A stretch of 64,000 bases of DNA from NCBI RefSeq assembly GCF_037154075.1, contig NZ_JBANRJ010000001.1, forward strand, positions 3,157,501-3,221,500. Direction: 5' to 3'. The notes below the pieces were generated by a model that saw only the letters and a program-made list of their open reading frames with translations, was not told the origin of the DNA and searched no databases. Origin of the DNA: Sphingobium aromaticiconvertens (GTDB lineage: Bacteria; Pseudomonadota; Alphaproteobacteria; Sphingomonadales; Sphingomonadaceae). Both the position numbers and the translations under genes were made by a program. This document shows positions 1-8,822 of the stretch, piece by piece (position 1 is the stretch's first letter; every line of letters starts with the position of its first letter).

Positions 1-378
1 GGTCACGCCCATGCCCGCCGCTGGCCCGTTGAAGGCGACGATCACGGGCTTGAGGCATTCATACAGGCGCAGCGTAATCAGCCCGCCAAAGTCGCGGGTC
101 GCCGGGTCCGACCAGTCAACGTCAGCATCCTCCCCAGCAGATTGCCCACCCGACAGCGACGACCCGCCCGGAGACAGGTCCGCCCCCGCGCAAAAGGCAC
201 GGCCCTCGCCGGTGATGATGACAGCGCGAATAGCATCATCGGCATCGACACGGTCGAACAGGCCCACCAAATCCTGCGCCATCTGTCGCGTAAAGGCGTT
301 CAGCTTGTCCGCCCGGTCGAAGGTAATCGTCGCCACATGCTCATGCACGTTGAACCGGAAATATTCAGGCGCCTCCAC
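1..378 (-). CDS. enoyl-CoA hydratase/isomerase family protein (crotonase), N-terminal part
   Basis: Partial gene running off the left edge; 126 codons are visible. The start is GTG at 378, preceded by GGAGAAGG. The first oxyanion-hole motif FCAGADL (about residues 59-65) and the start of the second, FNGPAAGMG (about 117-125), are typical of the crotonase fold, which acts on acyl-CoA thioesters by hydration, isomerisation or hydrolysis. It follows the CrtC/AttH-like gene at 400-1359 by 21 bp on the same strand and is probably co-transcribed with it. The exact reaction cannot be told because the C-terminal half is missing. Confidence 0.85.
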   Translation of the reverse strand, partial: MEAPEYFRFNVHEHVATITFDRADKLNAFTRQMAQDLVGLFDRVDADDAIRAVIITGEGRAFCAGADLSPGGSSLSGGQSAGEDADVDWSDPATRDFGGLITLRLYECLKPVIVAFNGPAAGMGVT

Positions 379-399
379 CGTCCTTCTCCCCAAACCGCG

Positions 400-1359
400 T
401 CAGGCGTCTTTCAGCGCGCCGATCTCGACATTGGCCAAGCCTTCCTCGCCGGTTTCCTCGCACCGCACCCGGCACATATTCTCGACGTTGAGATAGACTT
501 TGGCGCCCGGCTTCTGCGAATGCAGAGGCAAGCGCGCAAAGGCGTTGCCGACATCGGCGATCAGCGTGAACGGCTCGCCGCTCAAGGTCGTCGCGCGGAA
601 GATCACCTTGTCGGGCATGCCCTCGGGGCCTTCGCCGACATTCTCGATGTCCAGCGCCTTTATCACCTCATTGCCCTCCGGCCGGGCGATATAGCCTTCT
701 GCCGTCATATTGGCCGGTCGGATGACGTTACGCACGCGCATCAGGTGAAAGCCCATGCTGGGAAAGTTGAAGAAGGACCAGTTGTGGTCCAGCGTCAACT
801 GGTCGTTGCGCATGCCCCAGCTATGGTCGCGATAGCCCGATCCATCGACGTCGATCGACGTACCCGCCCATTCGCCCGCCTTGAAGGCGATCGTACCGGT
901 CGCGTTCATGCACTGGCCCTGATGGCGGAAGGAGTTGCGCTCGAACGCGGTGTTTTCGGAGATGGAGAACCAGTCCGGATTGACGTCGGCGCAGGCCTGG
1001 AAATCGAACAGGTGCATGCGACGCGTGAAATTGAGCACCGCGGAGACATTCTCATCCTCATACTCCACCCGGAACTCCGCCTGAGCTTTGAGGAAGCTGA
1101 GCCTGAGGCCGCCATAGTTCAGCACCTTCTGATGCTCGAAGGGCGAGGGCATTGGTACATCCTTGCCGCTGATGAGCGTCTTGCCCTTGTGCAGCACGGT
1201 GAAGGACGCAAAGGCACGGTCATAGGTCGGCTCGGCCGTGCAATGCGCCAGGCAGCAAATGTCCCTCTCCGGGTCCATGAAGACCCAGAAGTAATTTTCT
1301 TTCCATCGCAACCAGGCGCGCGTGGGAACGGTATGCGGATAATCCTCATGCAACAGCAT
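400..1359 (-). CDS. CrtC/AttH-like (DUF7064-type) protein
   Basis: 319 residues with no signal peptide. The start ATG at 1359 has AGGAGAG upstream. The protein is rich in aromatic residues, with the central motif GYRDHSWGMR (about residues 172-181) and HNWSFFNF shortly after. These resemble the hydroxyneurosporene synthase/AttH lipocalin-like superfamily, often found in sphingomonad catabolic clusters next to CoA enzymes. Members related to CrtC add water to isoprenoid double bonds, so a role in isoprenoid or steroid-like substrate conversion is possible but is inference. It heads a minus-strand operon with the crotonase at 1-378. The promoter region holds the best-preserved copy of the cluster palindrome (1407-1426). 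Confidence 0.6.
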   Translation of the reverse strand: MLLHEDYPHTVPTRAWLRWKENYFWVFMDPERDICCLAHCTAEPTYDRAFASFTVLHKGKTLISGKDVPMPSPFEHQKVLNYGGLRLSFLKAQAEFRVEYEDENVSAVLNFTRRMHLFDFQACADVNPDWFSISENTAFERNSFRHQGQCMNATGTIAFKAGEWAGTSIDVDGSGYRDHSWGMRNDQLTLDHNWSFFNFPSMGFHLMRVRNVIRPANMTAEGYIARPEGNEVIKALDIENVGEGPEGMPDKVIFRATTLSGEPFTLIADVGNAFARLPLHSQKPGAKVYLNVENMCRVRCEETGEEGLANVEIGALKDA

Positions 1360-1406
1360 ATGATCACTCTCCTGCCTGCGGGTCGATCGGGTCGACTATT
1401 TACAAT

Positions 1407-1426
1407 ATAGTATGATAGCATATTAT
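1407..1426. promoter_or_regulatory. cluster palindrome, copy A
   Basis: ATAGTATG-ATAG-CATATTAT, an inverted repeat with 7 of 8 arm positions complementary. It lies between divergent genes starting at 1359 (minus) and 1537 (plus). The same pattern recurs at other divergent promoters in the cluster. A second, poorer copy with CATACTAT at 1463-1470 lies closer to the plus-strand gene. Operator function is inferred from recurrence and position. Confidence 0.6.
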
Positions 1427-1536
1427 AATTATGCAACCGAAATGCGCAAAGATGGTATCTTGCATACTATCGGGTTAGAAAGATCGCGCTTCAAAGGACG
1501 AAAACGCCAGATTTTTTACGGGACACCCGACCAATC

Positions 1537-2331
1537 ATGACCCCATCCACGGAACGCGGCGACCATTATGCGCTGACGGTCGAAAATGGCATCGCCACCC
1601 TGATCATCGATCGCAGCGAACGGATGAACGCGCTACACCCCGCCGCCCATCATGAATTGTCCGGCGTGTTCGACCGACTGCCCGACAGGTCCGATGTACG
1701 TGCGATCATCGTTACAGGCGCGGGTACGCGTGCCTTTTGCGCGGGCTATGACCTCAAGGACAATCTGGAAACCGGCGTCATGGAACTGGCGCCGACCGGC
1801 TTTGCCGGCTTCAACGGCAGGACTGATTATCCCCTCCCGATCATTGCCGCCGTCAACGGCATGGCGCTGGGCGGCGGGTTTGAACTGGCGCTGGCCTGCG
1901 ATTTCATCATTGCGTCCGATCAGGCCTGCTTCGCCCTGCCCGAACCCAAGGTCGGCTGGGCGGCGCTGGGCGGCGGCATCCAGCGTCTTCCTCGCGCGGT
2001 GGGCATGAAGCGCGCTATGGACATCATCCTCACCGGCCGCACGGTCAGCGCGGCGGAAGCCTTCTCGATAGGCCTCGTCAGCGAAGTAGTAGCCCCCGAT
2101 CAACTCATGGACACGGCCCGCCGCTGGGCCGCACAGATCGTCGCCTGCGCCCCGCTGGCCATTCACTGTTCCAAGGCAGTGGCCTACGCTTCCTTTGACC
2201 TGCCCGACCTTGCCGCCGCGCTCGACATCGCCAACCACCCGCTCGCCCGGACCGTCATGGACAGCGCCGATGGGGTCGAGGGCAAACGCGCCTTTGTCGA
2301 GCGGCGCACGCCACAATGGACCGGGCGCTAG
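1537..2331 (+). CDS. enoyl-CoA hydratase/isomerase family protein
   Basis: 264-residue crotonase. It has FCAGYDL (about residues 68-74) and NGMALGGGFELALACD (about 107-122) forming the oxyanion hole, and LPEPKVGWAALGGG where hydratases carry the catalytic Glu. A C-terminal helical region follows. It probably hydrates or isomerises an unsaturated acyl-CoA intermediate. The start ATG at 1537 has only a weak ribosome site. It is followed after 32 bp by an epoxide-hydrolase-type gene and lies divergent to the CrtC/AttH-like gene, sharing a regulatory region. Substrate specificity is unknown. Confidence 0.88.
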   Translation: MTPSTERGDHYALTVENGIATLIIDRSERMNALHPAAHHELSGVFDRLPDRSDVRAIIVTGAGTRAFCAGYDLKDNLETGVMELAPTGFAGFNGRTDYPLPIIAAVNGMALGGGFELALACDFIIASDQACFALPEPKVGWAALGGGIQRLPRAVGMKRAMDIILTGRTVSAAEAFSIGLVSEVVAPDQLMDTARRWAAQIVACAPLAIHCSKAVAYASFDLPDLAAALDIANHPLARTVMDSADGVEGKRAFVERRTPQWTGR

Positions 2332-2363
2332 ATCCTGAAGGTCAAACCACGGAGAGAAATATC

Positions 2364-2750
2364 ATGCCTACGAATCAGGATCATGTCCTTGCCTTCATCG
2401 CCCTGTGGAACCGCCGCGATCTGGACGGCATCCTCGCGGCAATGGCGCCTGACTGCATCTATCACAATATCCCCTGGGCGCCGCTGGTCGGGCATGAAGC
2501 CATCCGCGAGGGGCTTTCGCTCTTCGTGGCCGATGCCGCCGCGATCGACTGGCAGATAGTACACATCGCACAAGGAACGGACGGATCGGTTCTGACCGAA
2601 CGGCTGGATCGCTTTCTGCTTGGTGGAAAATGGCTGGAAATGCCGGTCATGGGCACGTTCGAACTACGTGATGGGCTGGTGACGCACTGGCGCGACTATT
2701 TCGATTCCGCGCAATTTCAGGCAGCGATGGACGCCATCGCGTCAGCCTGA
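2364..2750 (+). CDS. limonene-1,2-epoxide hydrolase family protein (NTF2 fold)
   Basis: 128 residues. The start ATG at 2364 has GGAGAG 8 bases upstream, which favours it over longer in-frame options. Sequence features match the LEH branch of the NTF2/SnoaL fold: a TERLDRF segment (Arg and Asp of the Asp-Arg-Asp triad) and the C-terminal DGLVTHWRDYFD motif with the second Asp. Known LEH enzymes open terpene epoxides, and relatives act as isomerases or cyclases. It is in the operon with the upstream crotonase. Whether the natural substrate is an epoxide is inference. Confidence 0.72.
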   Translation: MPTNQDHVLAFIALWNRRDLDGILAAMAPDCIYHNIPWAPLVGHEAIREGLSLFVADAAAIDWQIVHIAQGTDGSVLTERLDRFLLGGKWLEMPVMGTFELRDGLVTHWRDYFDSAQFQAAMDAIASA

Positions 2751-2808
2751 GGCAAATCACTCTACCGATGAGTGCGACCAGAAGCATTGCAGTCCGCCTC
2801 CAAACAAT

Positions 2809-2843
2809 ATAGTACGCTTACGGACCAAATGATAGCGGACTAT
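2809..2843. promoter_or_regulatory. cluster palindrome, variant copy B
   Basis: The half-site ATAGTACG (2809-2816) and the inverted half-site CGGACTAT (2836-2843) are related to the cluster palindrome and match each other at 7 of 8 positions, but are separated by 19 bp. It lies directly upstream of the gene starting at 2861. It is weaker than copies A, D and I. Confidence 0.35.
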
Positions 2844-2860
2844 ATGGAGAGGTGAAAAAC

Positions 2861-3949
2861 ATGACGATCGGCGTCGGTATCATTGGCGTAGCGCCCGGCC
2901 GCAGTTGGGCCGCCCTGTCCCACATCCCCGCGCTTCAAGCGCTGCCCGATTATGAGATCCGCGCGCTCAGCACGACAAGGCAGGAAAGCGCGTCCGCCGC
3001 CGCCGCCGAGTTCGGCGTGGCCAAAGCCTATGACAATCATCAGGCGCTGGTGAATGATCCCGACGTCGATCTGGTGGTCGTCGCGGTCAAGGTGCCGCAC
3101 CATCTGGAACTCGCCACCGCGGCGATCGAGGCGGGCAAGCATGTCTATTGCGAATGGCCGCTCGGCAACGGGCTGGCTGAAGCGGTACAGATGGCCGCGC
3201 TTGCCAAGGCCAGGGGCGTGGTCGGCGCGGTTGGCCTTCAGGCCTGCTCCGCTCCCAGCTTCAACTATGTCCGCGACCTGATCGCGCAGGGCTATGTCGG
3301 GCAGGTTCTGTCCACCACGCTGGTCGGATCGGGCATGAACTGGGGCGCCTTTATCGACCAGCCCAATGCCTATACCGCCGACAAGGCCAATGGCGCGACG
3401 CTGTTGACCATTCCTTTCGGCCACACGATCGACGCAGTGGCCATGTGCCTGGGTGAATTCACCTCGCTGACCGCCACCCTCGCCAACCGGCGCACCAGCT
3501 TCACGCTGGTCCCCGAAGGCAAGCCAATGCCGATGACGGCAGAAGACCAGATCGCCATTTCGGGCGTACTGGAGGGCGGCGCGGTCGCCGCCATCCATTA
3601 TCGTGGCGACGTTTCGCGCGGGACCAATTTCCGCTGGGAAATCAATGGTACGGAAGGTGACATCGTGGCGACCGCCGATGCCGGTCATGCTCAGATGTTC
3701 CCCCTCACCGTGACCGGTGCTCGCGGCGAGGATCAGGCGCTCGCGCCGCTCGACATCCCCGCAGACTATCAATGGACGCCTGACGTTCCGCCATTCGCCC
3801 AGAATGTCGCGCAGGCCTATGCCCGGCTCGCCAACGATCTGCGCGACGGCACGTCCACCTGTCCGACTTTCGATCATGCGGTGAAGCGTCACCGCCTGAT
3901 CGACGCCATCGAACAATCCGCAGCCAAGGGCAGCCGCGTCACCCTTTAG
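2861..3949 (+). CDS. Gfo/Idh/MocA family NAD(P)-dependent oxidoreductase
   Basis: 362 residues from ATG 2861, with GGAGAGG at 2846-2852 as ribosome site; an upstream GTG at 2852 overlaps that site and is unlikely. The N-terminal Rossmann segment IGVGIIGVAPG is followed by the LVVVAVKVPHHLELA and GKHVYCEWPLGN (EKP-like) motifs typical of the family. These enzymes oxidise or reduce sugar- or cyclitol-like alcohols; here the substrate is unknown. It is the first gene of a plus-strand operon with an SDR (45-bp gap) and an old yellow enzyme. Confidence 0.8.
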   Translation: MTIGVGIIGVAPGRSWAALSHIPALQALPDYEIRALSTTRQESASAAAAEFGVAKAYDNHQALVNDPDVDLVVVAVKVPHHLELATAAIEAGKHVYCEWPLGNGLAEAVQMAALAKARGVVGAVGLQACSAPSFNYVRDLIAQGYVGQVLSTTLVGSGMNWGAFIDQPNAYTADKANGATLLTIPFGHTIDAVAMCLGEFTSLTATLANRRTSFTLVPEGKPMPMTAEDQIAISGVLEGGAVAAIHYRGDVSRGTNFRWEINGTEGDIVATADAGHAQMFPLTVTGARGEDQALAPLDIPADYQWTPDVPPFAQNVAQAYARLANDLRDGTSTCPTFDHAVKRHRLIDAIEQSAAKGSRVTL

Positions 3950-3994
3950 GGCGCGCGGCCCCATCCATCATTTTATAAAAGCGAGGTAAGGAAG

Positions 3995-4894
3995 ATGAGT
4001 TTTCTTGAGGGGAGAGTCGCCATTGTCACCGGCGCAGGACGCGGCGTCGGTCGCACCTATGCCCTGAAGCTAGCCGAACAGGGCGCCAAGGTCGTCGTCA
4101 ATGACCTTGGTGGCGACGCAGCCGGTGGCGGAGCTGATCTGTCGCCAGCCCAGGAAGTGGTCGCGGAGATCAAGGCCAAGGGCGGCGAAGCCGTCGTCAA
4201 TGGCGGCGACGTATCGGACTGGACCAGTGCCAGTGAGATGGTGAGCCAGGCGATCGACACGTTCGGCCGCCTCGACATATTGGTCAACAACGCAGGCATT
4301 CTGCGCGACCGCATGCTCGTCAACATGACCGAGGATGAATGGGACATCGTGGTTAAAGTGCATTTGAAGGGCACCTTCGCGCCAACCCATCATGCCGCCA
4401 ATTACTGGCGCATGGAAAGCAAGGCCGGTCGCCAACCCGACGCACGCGTCATCAACACGACCTCGCACTCGGCGCTCTTCGCCAATATCGGCCAGGCCAA
4501 CTATGCGGCGGCCAAGGGCGGCATCGCCAGCTTCAGCCAGGTAGCCGCGCGCGAGTTCAGCCGCATCGGCGTGACCGTCAACGCCATCGCCCCACGCGCT
4601 GAAACCCGCATGACCGCTGGCCTGCGCGAATGGACGCCCGAACAGCTCGAACGCCGTGATCCCGAATGGATCGCCGGTTTCGTTGCTTGGCTCGCCAGTC
4701 CGGAAGCCGGCTATGTCAGCGGTCGCGTGTTCGAAGTGTGGGGCTATGGCATAACCGTTGCCGAAAGCTGGCAGCATGGCCCGAGTTGCGAGGCATCGAA
4801 AGATCCTACGGTGCTCGGCGAGCGCGTTGCCAAGATCCTGAAATTCGCGCGCTCCAACGCTGGCATCAATCCGGGCGAATGGCTCGATCCCTGA
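3995..4894 (+). CDS. SDR family oxidoreductase, peroxisomal multifunctional enzyme type 2-like
   Basis: 299 residues. It has the cofactor motif TGAGRGVGRTYA (residues 12-23), then NNAG, and the catalytic Tyr-Lys in NYAAAKGG with Ser upstream in NTTSHSA. The extended N-terminal region after the first strand (NDLGGDAAGGG) and the overall length resemble the 3-hydroxyacyl-CoA dehydrogenase domain of HSD17B4-type multifunctional enzymes. The likely role is oxidation of a 3-hydroxyacyl-CoA in beta-oxidation. AAGGAAG precedes the ATG. It sits between the Gfo/Idh and OYE genes. Confidence 0.85.
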   Translation: MSFLEGRVAIVTGAGRGVGRTYALKLAEQGAKVVVNDLGGDAAGGGADLSPAQEVVAEIKAKGGEAVVNGGDVSDWTSASEMVSQAIDTFGRLDILVNNAGILRDRMLVNMTEDEWDIVVKVHLKGTFAPTHHAANYWRMESKAGRQPDARVINTTSHSALFANIGQANYAAAKGGIASFSQVAAREFSRIGVTVNAIAPRAETRMTAGLREWTPEQLERRDPEWIAGFVAWLASPEAGYVSGRVFEVWGYGITVAESWQHGPSCEASKDPTVLGERVAKILKFARSNAGINPGEWLDP

Positions 4895-4968
4895 TCGTTC
4901 CACCTGTAACGGGGCGGGAGGATATCTCCCCTCTCGCTCCCTTATCTTGTTGAAAAGAATGAGCCACC

Positions 4969-6081
4969 ATGTCCGCTGACGCCCTGTTCCAGCCACTTAC
5001 CATCGGCACGCTCGCCAGCCCCAACCGCATCATAATGGCGCCGCTCACCCGCGCCCGCGCGGACGAGGATAATGTCCCCACCGCCATGCAAGGCGTCTAT
5101 TACGCCCAGCGCGCGGATGCGGGCCTGATCGTGTCAGAAGCCACGGCGGTCGATCCGCTGGGCATGGGCTGGTATCGGGCGCCCGGCATCTGGTCGGACG
5201 CGATGGTGGCAGGCTGGCAGGGTGTGACCGATGCCGTCCACGCGGCGGGCGGGCGCATCTATTGCCAGCTTTGGCATATGGGCCGTTTGGTTCTACCCGA
5301 TTATATCGGCGGCGCATTGCCGATCGGCCCCTCCCCCATCGCTGGCGAAGGGGAGACGATGGCCCCGCCACCGGAAGGTTATGCAGGCGGCTTTCTGCCG
5401 ATGAAGCCCTATGTCGTCCCGCGTGAAATGACGCAGGCCGATATAGATCAGGTCGTTGCCGCTTATGGCAGAGGCGCATGCAACGCCCGCAAAGCGGGCT
5501 TCGACGGCGCAGAAATTCACGGCGCGAACGGCTATATCATCGACCAGTTCCTGCAATCCAAAACCAACCGGCGACAGGATGGCTATGGCGGCAACGTCGC
5601 CAACCGCATCCGCTTCCTCAAGGAAATCATCGAGGCTGTGATTGCGGAGATCGAACCCGGCCGCGTCGGTCTGCGCGTCAGCCCGACCAGCGAACGCAAG
5701 GGCATGGGCGACGATAATCCGGGCGCGCTGACCGAAGCGATCGGCGCCCTCGCCCAGCACTATCGCCTCGCCTATATCCACCTGATCGAACCGATCGCCT
5801 CGGGCTTCATGGAAAAGCCCGACTATCCCGTGATGGAGCGGCTACGCGCGGTGTTTGGCGGCACGATCATCCAGAATGGCAGCTTCAACGCGGAAACCGC
5901 AGCGCAGTACATCGCCAGCGGTAAAGCCGACGCCATTTCCTTTGGCCGCCCTTATATCGCCAACCCCGATCTCGTGACCCGCTTCCGCAATGGAACCCCG
6001 CTGGCCTCCGCCAATTTCGACTTTGCCTATGTCGGCGAGGAAAAGGGTTATACCGACTATCCGGCCTATCAGGACGCCTGA
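4969..6081 (+). CDS. old yellow enzyme family NADH:flavin oxidoreductase (alkene reductase)
   Basis: 370 residues of TIM-barrel FMN enzyme. Motifs include NRIIMAPLTRARA near residue 20, CQLWHMGR near 100, the substrate-binding HGANGYIIDQFLQ (His and Asn pair, near 181-193), the NRRQDGYGG loop, and SFGRPYIANPDL near the C-terminus for phosphate binding. It resembles class I OYEs of the NemA type, which reduce activated C=C bonds such as enones. It is the last gene of the 2861-6081 operon and may reduce a ring enone, which is inference. Confidence 0.88.
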   Translation: MSADALFQPLTIGTLASPNRIIMAPLTRARADEDNVPTAMQGVYYAQRADAGLIVSEATAVDPLGMGWYRAPGIWSDAMVAGWQGVTDAVHAAGGRIYCQLWHMGRLVLPDYIGGALPIGPSPIAGEGETMAPPPEGYAGGFLPMKPYVVPREMTQADIDQVVAAYGRGACNARKAGFDGAEIHGANGYIIDQFLQSKTNRRQDGYGGNVANRIRFLKEIIEAVIAEIEPGRVGLRVSPTSERKGMGDDNPGALTEAIGALAQHYRLAYIHLIEPIASGFMEKPDYPVMERLRAVFGGTIIQNGSFNAETAAQYIASGKADAISFGRPYIANPDLVTRFRNGTPLASANFDFAYVGEEKGYTDYPAYQDA

Positions 6082-6085
6082 CGGC

Positions 6086-6844
6086 TCAGGAAGCGCCCAG
6101 TTCCGACGGAAAGCCACGATGCACGCGATCCCCCAGCGCCACCCGCGCCCGCGCTTCGGCTGCGCGGCCTTCGGCAGATGGATGCACAACTTGCCCCGCC
6201 GTCCAGCGCGGGATCAACGGTGTGTAGCAGGCGACCTGCGCGGTCAGCCCGCCCGGTAGCACCGGTGCGCTCCCCCATCCTGCCAGCGTCCCGGCGCGAT
6301 CCTGCGTTCTGTACAGCGCGACATGATGGGAATCCGCGTGGGGCTGGAGCATCTGGTGCGACGATACCGAGGCAAAAGTGCCTGACACCACGCCCGGCAA
6401 TGCCATCAGTGTGGGCATCCGCACTTCGTCATACCAGGCCACGAAATCCGGGTCGGCAGTCACCGCGATCCGTTCCAGCACATAATCGCCTTCATGGATG
6501 GCCGCGCTCGCCCTCTGCCGGGAGACATGGGGCGTATAATAGGCCTCCCGCATGGCGAAACTGAAGCTGTCGCTGATCAGCATCATCGGTGTGAATACAG
6601 GGCCATGTCCGGCGCTCAGCCGCTCAATATCATGGCATTCATAGACGGCCAGATATTCAAAGACCTGATCCGCCACGATACCCTGCCCTTCCCCGACCGA
6701 TGCGTCCACCCGCCGCAACCGCTGCACCGCCGACGATCCGGGCAGGCGCATCACGTCGCGGATATGGATGTTGCTATACCAGTCGTTGAACGCATCATGC
6801 CGCCCGTCATTGGGGTTCGACAGCACGATCAGCAGGTCGTCCAT
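6086..6844 (-). CDS. duplicated dimeric alpha/beta-barrel (EthD-like) protein of unknown function
   Basis: 252 residues. The protein contains two related halves: NDWYSNIHIRDVMRLPG (about 20-36) and VAWYDEVRMPTLMALPG (about 134-150). This is the pattern of a tandemly duplicated ferredoxin-like dimeric barrel, as in EthD and related proteins. No catalytic assignment is possible. It is the last gene of the long minus-strand operon that starts at 12809 and follows an SDR by 12 bp, so it is probably an accessory enzyme or isomerase of that pathway. GGGAG precedes the start. Confidence 0.6.
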   Translation of the reverse strand: MDDLLIVLSNPNDGRHDAFNDWYSNIHIRDVMRLPGSSAVQRLRRVDASVGEGQGIVADQVFEYLAVYECHDIERLSAGHGPVFTPMMLISDSFSFAMREAYYTPHVSRQRASAAIHEGDYVLERIAVTADPDFVAWYDEVRMPTLMALPGVVSGTFASVSSHQMLQPHADSHHVALYRTQDRAGTLAGWGSAPVLPGGLTAQVACYTPLIPRWTAGQVVHPSAEGRAAEARARVALGDRVHRGFPSELGAS

Positions 6845-6856
6845 ATTCTGCTCCCG

Positions 6857-7609
6857 TCAGAGGTGCATGCCGCCACTCGCGGCGATGATCTGCCCCGTCA
6901 CCCAGGCGGCTTCCGGTCCGGCGAGGAAGGCGACAAGACCGACGATATCCTCCGGTTTGCCCAACCGCCCGAAAACGGTGGCCCCTTCCAGCATATCCAC
7001 TACAGCGGGATCATCCAGCATGGGACCAAGGAAATCCGTCGCCGTCGCGCCAGGCGCGACCGCATTGACGGTAATCCCGCGCGGGCCAAGCCCAGCCGCC
7101 AGCGAAACGGTCATGGAGTTGAGCGCCGCCTTGGCCGCAGCATAGGCGATCGTCGTAGGATAGGCCGCCATCGACACGACCGAAGATATATTGACGATCC
7201 GCCCGCCATCGGCAAGCAACGGCAGGACGCGCTGGGTCACGAAGAAGGGCGCCTTCACATCGACCATGAACAGCCGGTCGAAACTGGCCTCGTCCGTATC
7301 CGCTATGGTCCCGCTGGCACCCACACCAGCATTGTTGATCAATATGTCGAGCGGTCGGTCGTCCAACGCTGTCCGCAATTGATCGGCAAGCTGCTCGACC
7401 CCCGACAGGGAGGACAGATCGGCGGACAGGGCGAAGCCCTCGCCCCCTGCCTCGCGGATCGCAGCTAGGGTTTCCTCCGCCGCCCCGCGCGCCGTCGCAT
7501 AATGGACACCGATCCGCGCGCCATCGGCGGCGAGGCGCAAAGCGATGGCCCGCCCGATGCCGCGCGACGCCCCTGTCACCAACGCGATCTTTCCGTCCAG
7601 CCTGCCCAT
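6857..7609 (-). CDS. SDR family oxidoreductase
   Basis: 250 residues from ATG 7609, chosen because GGGAG lies 8 bases upstream and the conserved strand LDGKIALVTGASRGIGRA begins three residues after it; a longer form from GTG 7636 lacks support. Classical SDR features are TGASRGIG, NNAG, Ser in NISSVVS, and Tyr-Lys in IAYAAAKAAL. It ends in WVTGQIIAASGGMHL. It is a probable NAD(P)-dependent alcohol/ketone oxidoreductase in the operon that includes acyl-CoA dehydrogenase, CitE-like lyase, MaoC and thiolase. Confidence 0.87.
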   Translation of the reverse strand: MGRLDGKIALVTGASRGIGRAIALRLAADGARIGVHYATARGAAEETLAAIREAGGEGFALSADLSSLSGVEQLADQLRTALDDRPLDILINNAGVGASGTIADTDEASFDRLFMVDVKAPFFVTQRVLPLLADGGRIVNISSVVSMAAYPTTIAYAAAKAALNSMTVSLAAGLGPRGITVNAVAPGATATDFLGPMLDDPAVVDMLEGATVFGRLGKPEDIVGLVAFLAGPEAAWVTGQIIAASGGMHL

Positions 7610-7637
7610 GCGTCCGCTCCCGCCTATGATCCGCACC

Positions 7638-8822
7638 CTATTTCTTGAACAGGTCGCGCCCGATGATCTGCTTCATCACCTCCGCCGCGCCACCCGCGAT
7701 GCGGACGATCCGCGCATCGACATAGGCCCGTGCGATCGGATATTCGGTCATATAGCCATAACCGCCGAAGAATTGCAGGCACTGGTCCACCACCTTCACA
7801 TGCAGGTTGGTGACAACCAGCTTGACCTTGGCCGCATCCACACCGCTAAGGTCGCCTGCCAGGAAACGCTGGATGCACCAGTCGGTAAAGACCCGTGCGG
7901 CCATCACCTCGGCCGACAGTTCCGCCAGCACGAACTGCGTATTCTGAAAATCGGCCAACGTCTGGCCGAACATCTTGCGCTCGGCGGTATAGTCGACGGT
8001 CCACTGGATCGCCGCCTCGGCCACGCATACACTGCGGACTGCCTGGGTCAGCCGTTCCTGCGCCAGCTTGCCCATCATGATGCCGAAGCCGCCACCTTCT
8101 TTGCCCAGCAAGCGATAGGCAGGCGCACGCACATCCTCCAGGAAGATTTCGGACGTATCCTGCGCCTTGAGGCCGATCTTCTCCAGATTGCGCCCGCGCT
8201 TGAAGCCGGGCTGGTGCGCGTCAACCGCGATCAGGCTGACACCCTTCGCGCCCGCCGCCGGATCGGTCTTGGATGCGCAGACCATGATGTCGCACAACTG
8301 GCCGTTGGAGATATAAACCTTCTGCCCGTTCAGCACATAGTCGTCGCCCCCGTCCTGCCCCTTGGCGCGCATGGCGCGGGTGCGGATCTCCTTGACGTCG
8401 GACCCGGCGCCCGGCTCGGTCAGGCCCAGCGCGCCGATAATCTCACCCGTCACCATTTTCGGCAGGACTTCCTGCTTCAGCTCCTCTGTCCCGGCGGACA
8501 GAATATAGGGCGCGACCATTTCGGAATGGATCATGAAGCCGGGGCCGGTAATCCCCTTCTTCGCAAGTTCCTCGATAACCACGACATTGTAGAGCCAGTC
8601 CGCGCCGAAGCCGCCATATTGTTCGGGGACATTGGGACAAAGAATGCCTACCTCGCCCGCCCGCCGCCAGATTTCGCGCGGGACACATTCGTCCTTTTCC
8701 CATTGCGGATGGCCGGGCACCAGTTCCTCGTCAACGAAACGGGCCAGCGTCTCGCGGAATTGCTGGTGTTCGGCGGAAAAGATACCCCGCCCGCCATCAT
8801 CGTTGCGCAACGCCTCAGCCAT
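7638..8822 (-). CDS. acyl-CoA dehydrogenase family protein
   Basis: 394 residues from ATG 8822. This start overlaps the end of the upstream CitE-like gene by 8 bases, which suggests translational coupling. The middle-domain motif GALGLTEPGAGSD (FAD and substrate contacts) and the C-terminal FGGYGYMTEYPIARAYVDARI region are typical, as is IAGGAAEVMKQIIGRDL near the end. It introduces a C=C bond into an acyl-CoA using FAD and passes electrons to ETF. It is part of the seven-gene operon 6086-12809. Confidence 0.88.
   Translation of the reverse strand: MAEALRNDDGGRGIFSAEHQQFRETLARFVDEELVPGHPQWEKDECVPREIWRRAGEVGILCPNVPEQYGGFGADWLYNVVVIEELAKKGITGPGFMIHSEMVAPYILSAGTEELKQEVLPKMVTGEIIGALGLTEPGAGSDVKEIRTRAMRAKGQDGGDDYVLNGQKVYISNGQLCDIMVCASKTDPAAGAKGVSLIAVDAHQPGFKRGRNLEKIGLKAQDTSEIFLEDVRAPAYRLLGKEGGGFGIMMGKLAQERLTQAVRSVCVAEAAIQWTVDYTAERKMFGQTLADFQNTQFVLAELSAEVMAARVFTDWCIQRFLAGDLSGVDAAKVKLVVTNLHVKVVDQCLQFFGGYGYMTEYPIARAYVDARIVRIAGGAAEVMKQIIGRDLFKK

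Noticed and set aside
142..1410. Long open frame (422 codons) on the plus strand
   Set aside because: It is antisense to the crotonase start and the CrtC/AttH-like gene, shows no recognisable domain, and arises from the GC-rich codon pattern of the real genes on the minus strand.
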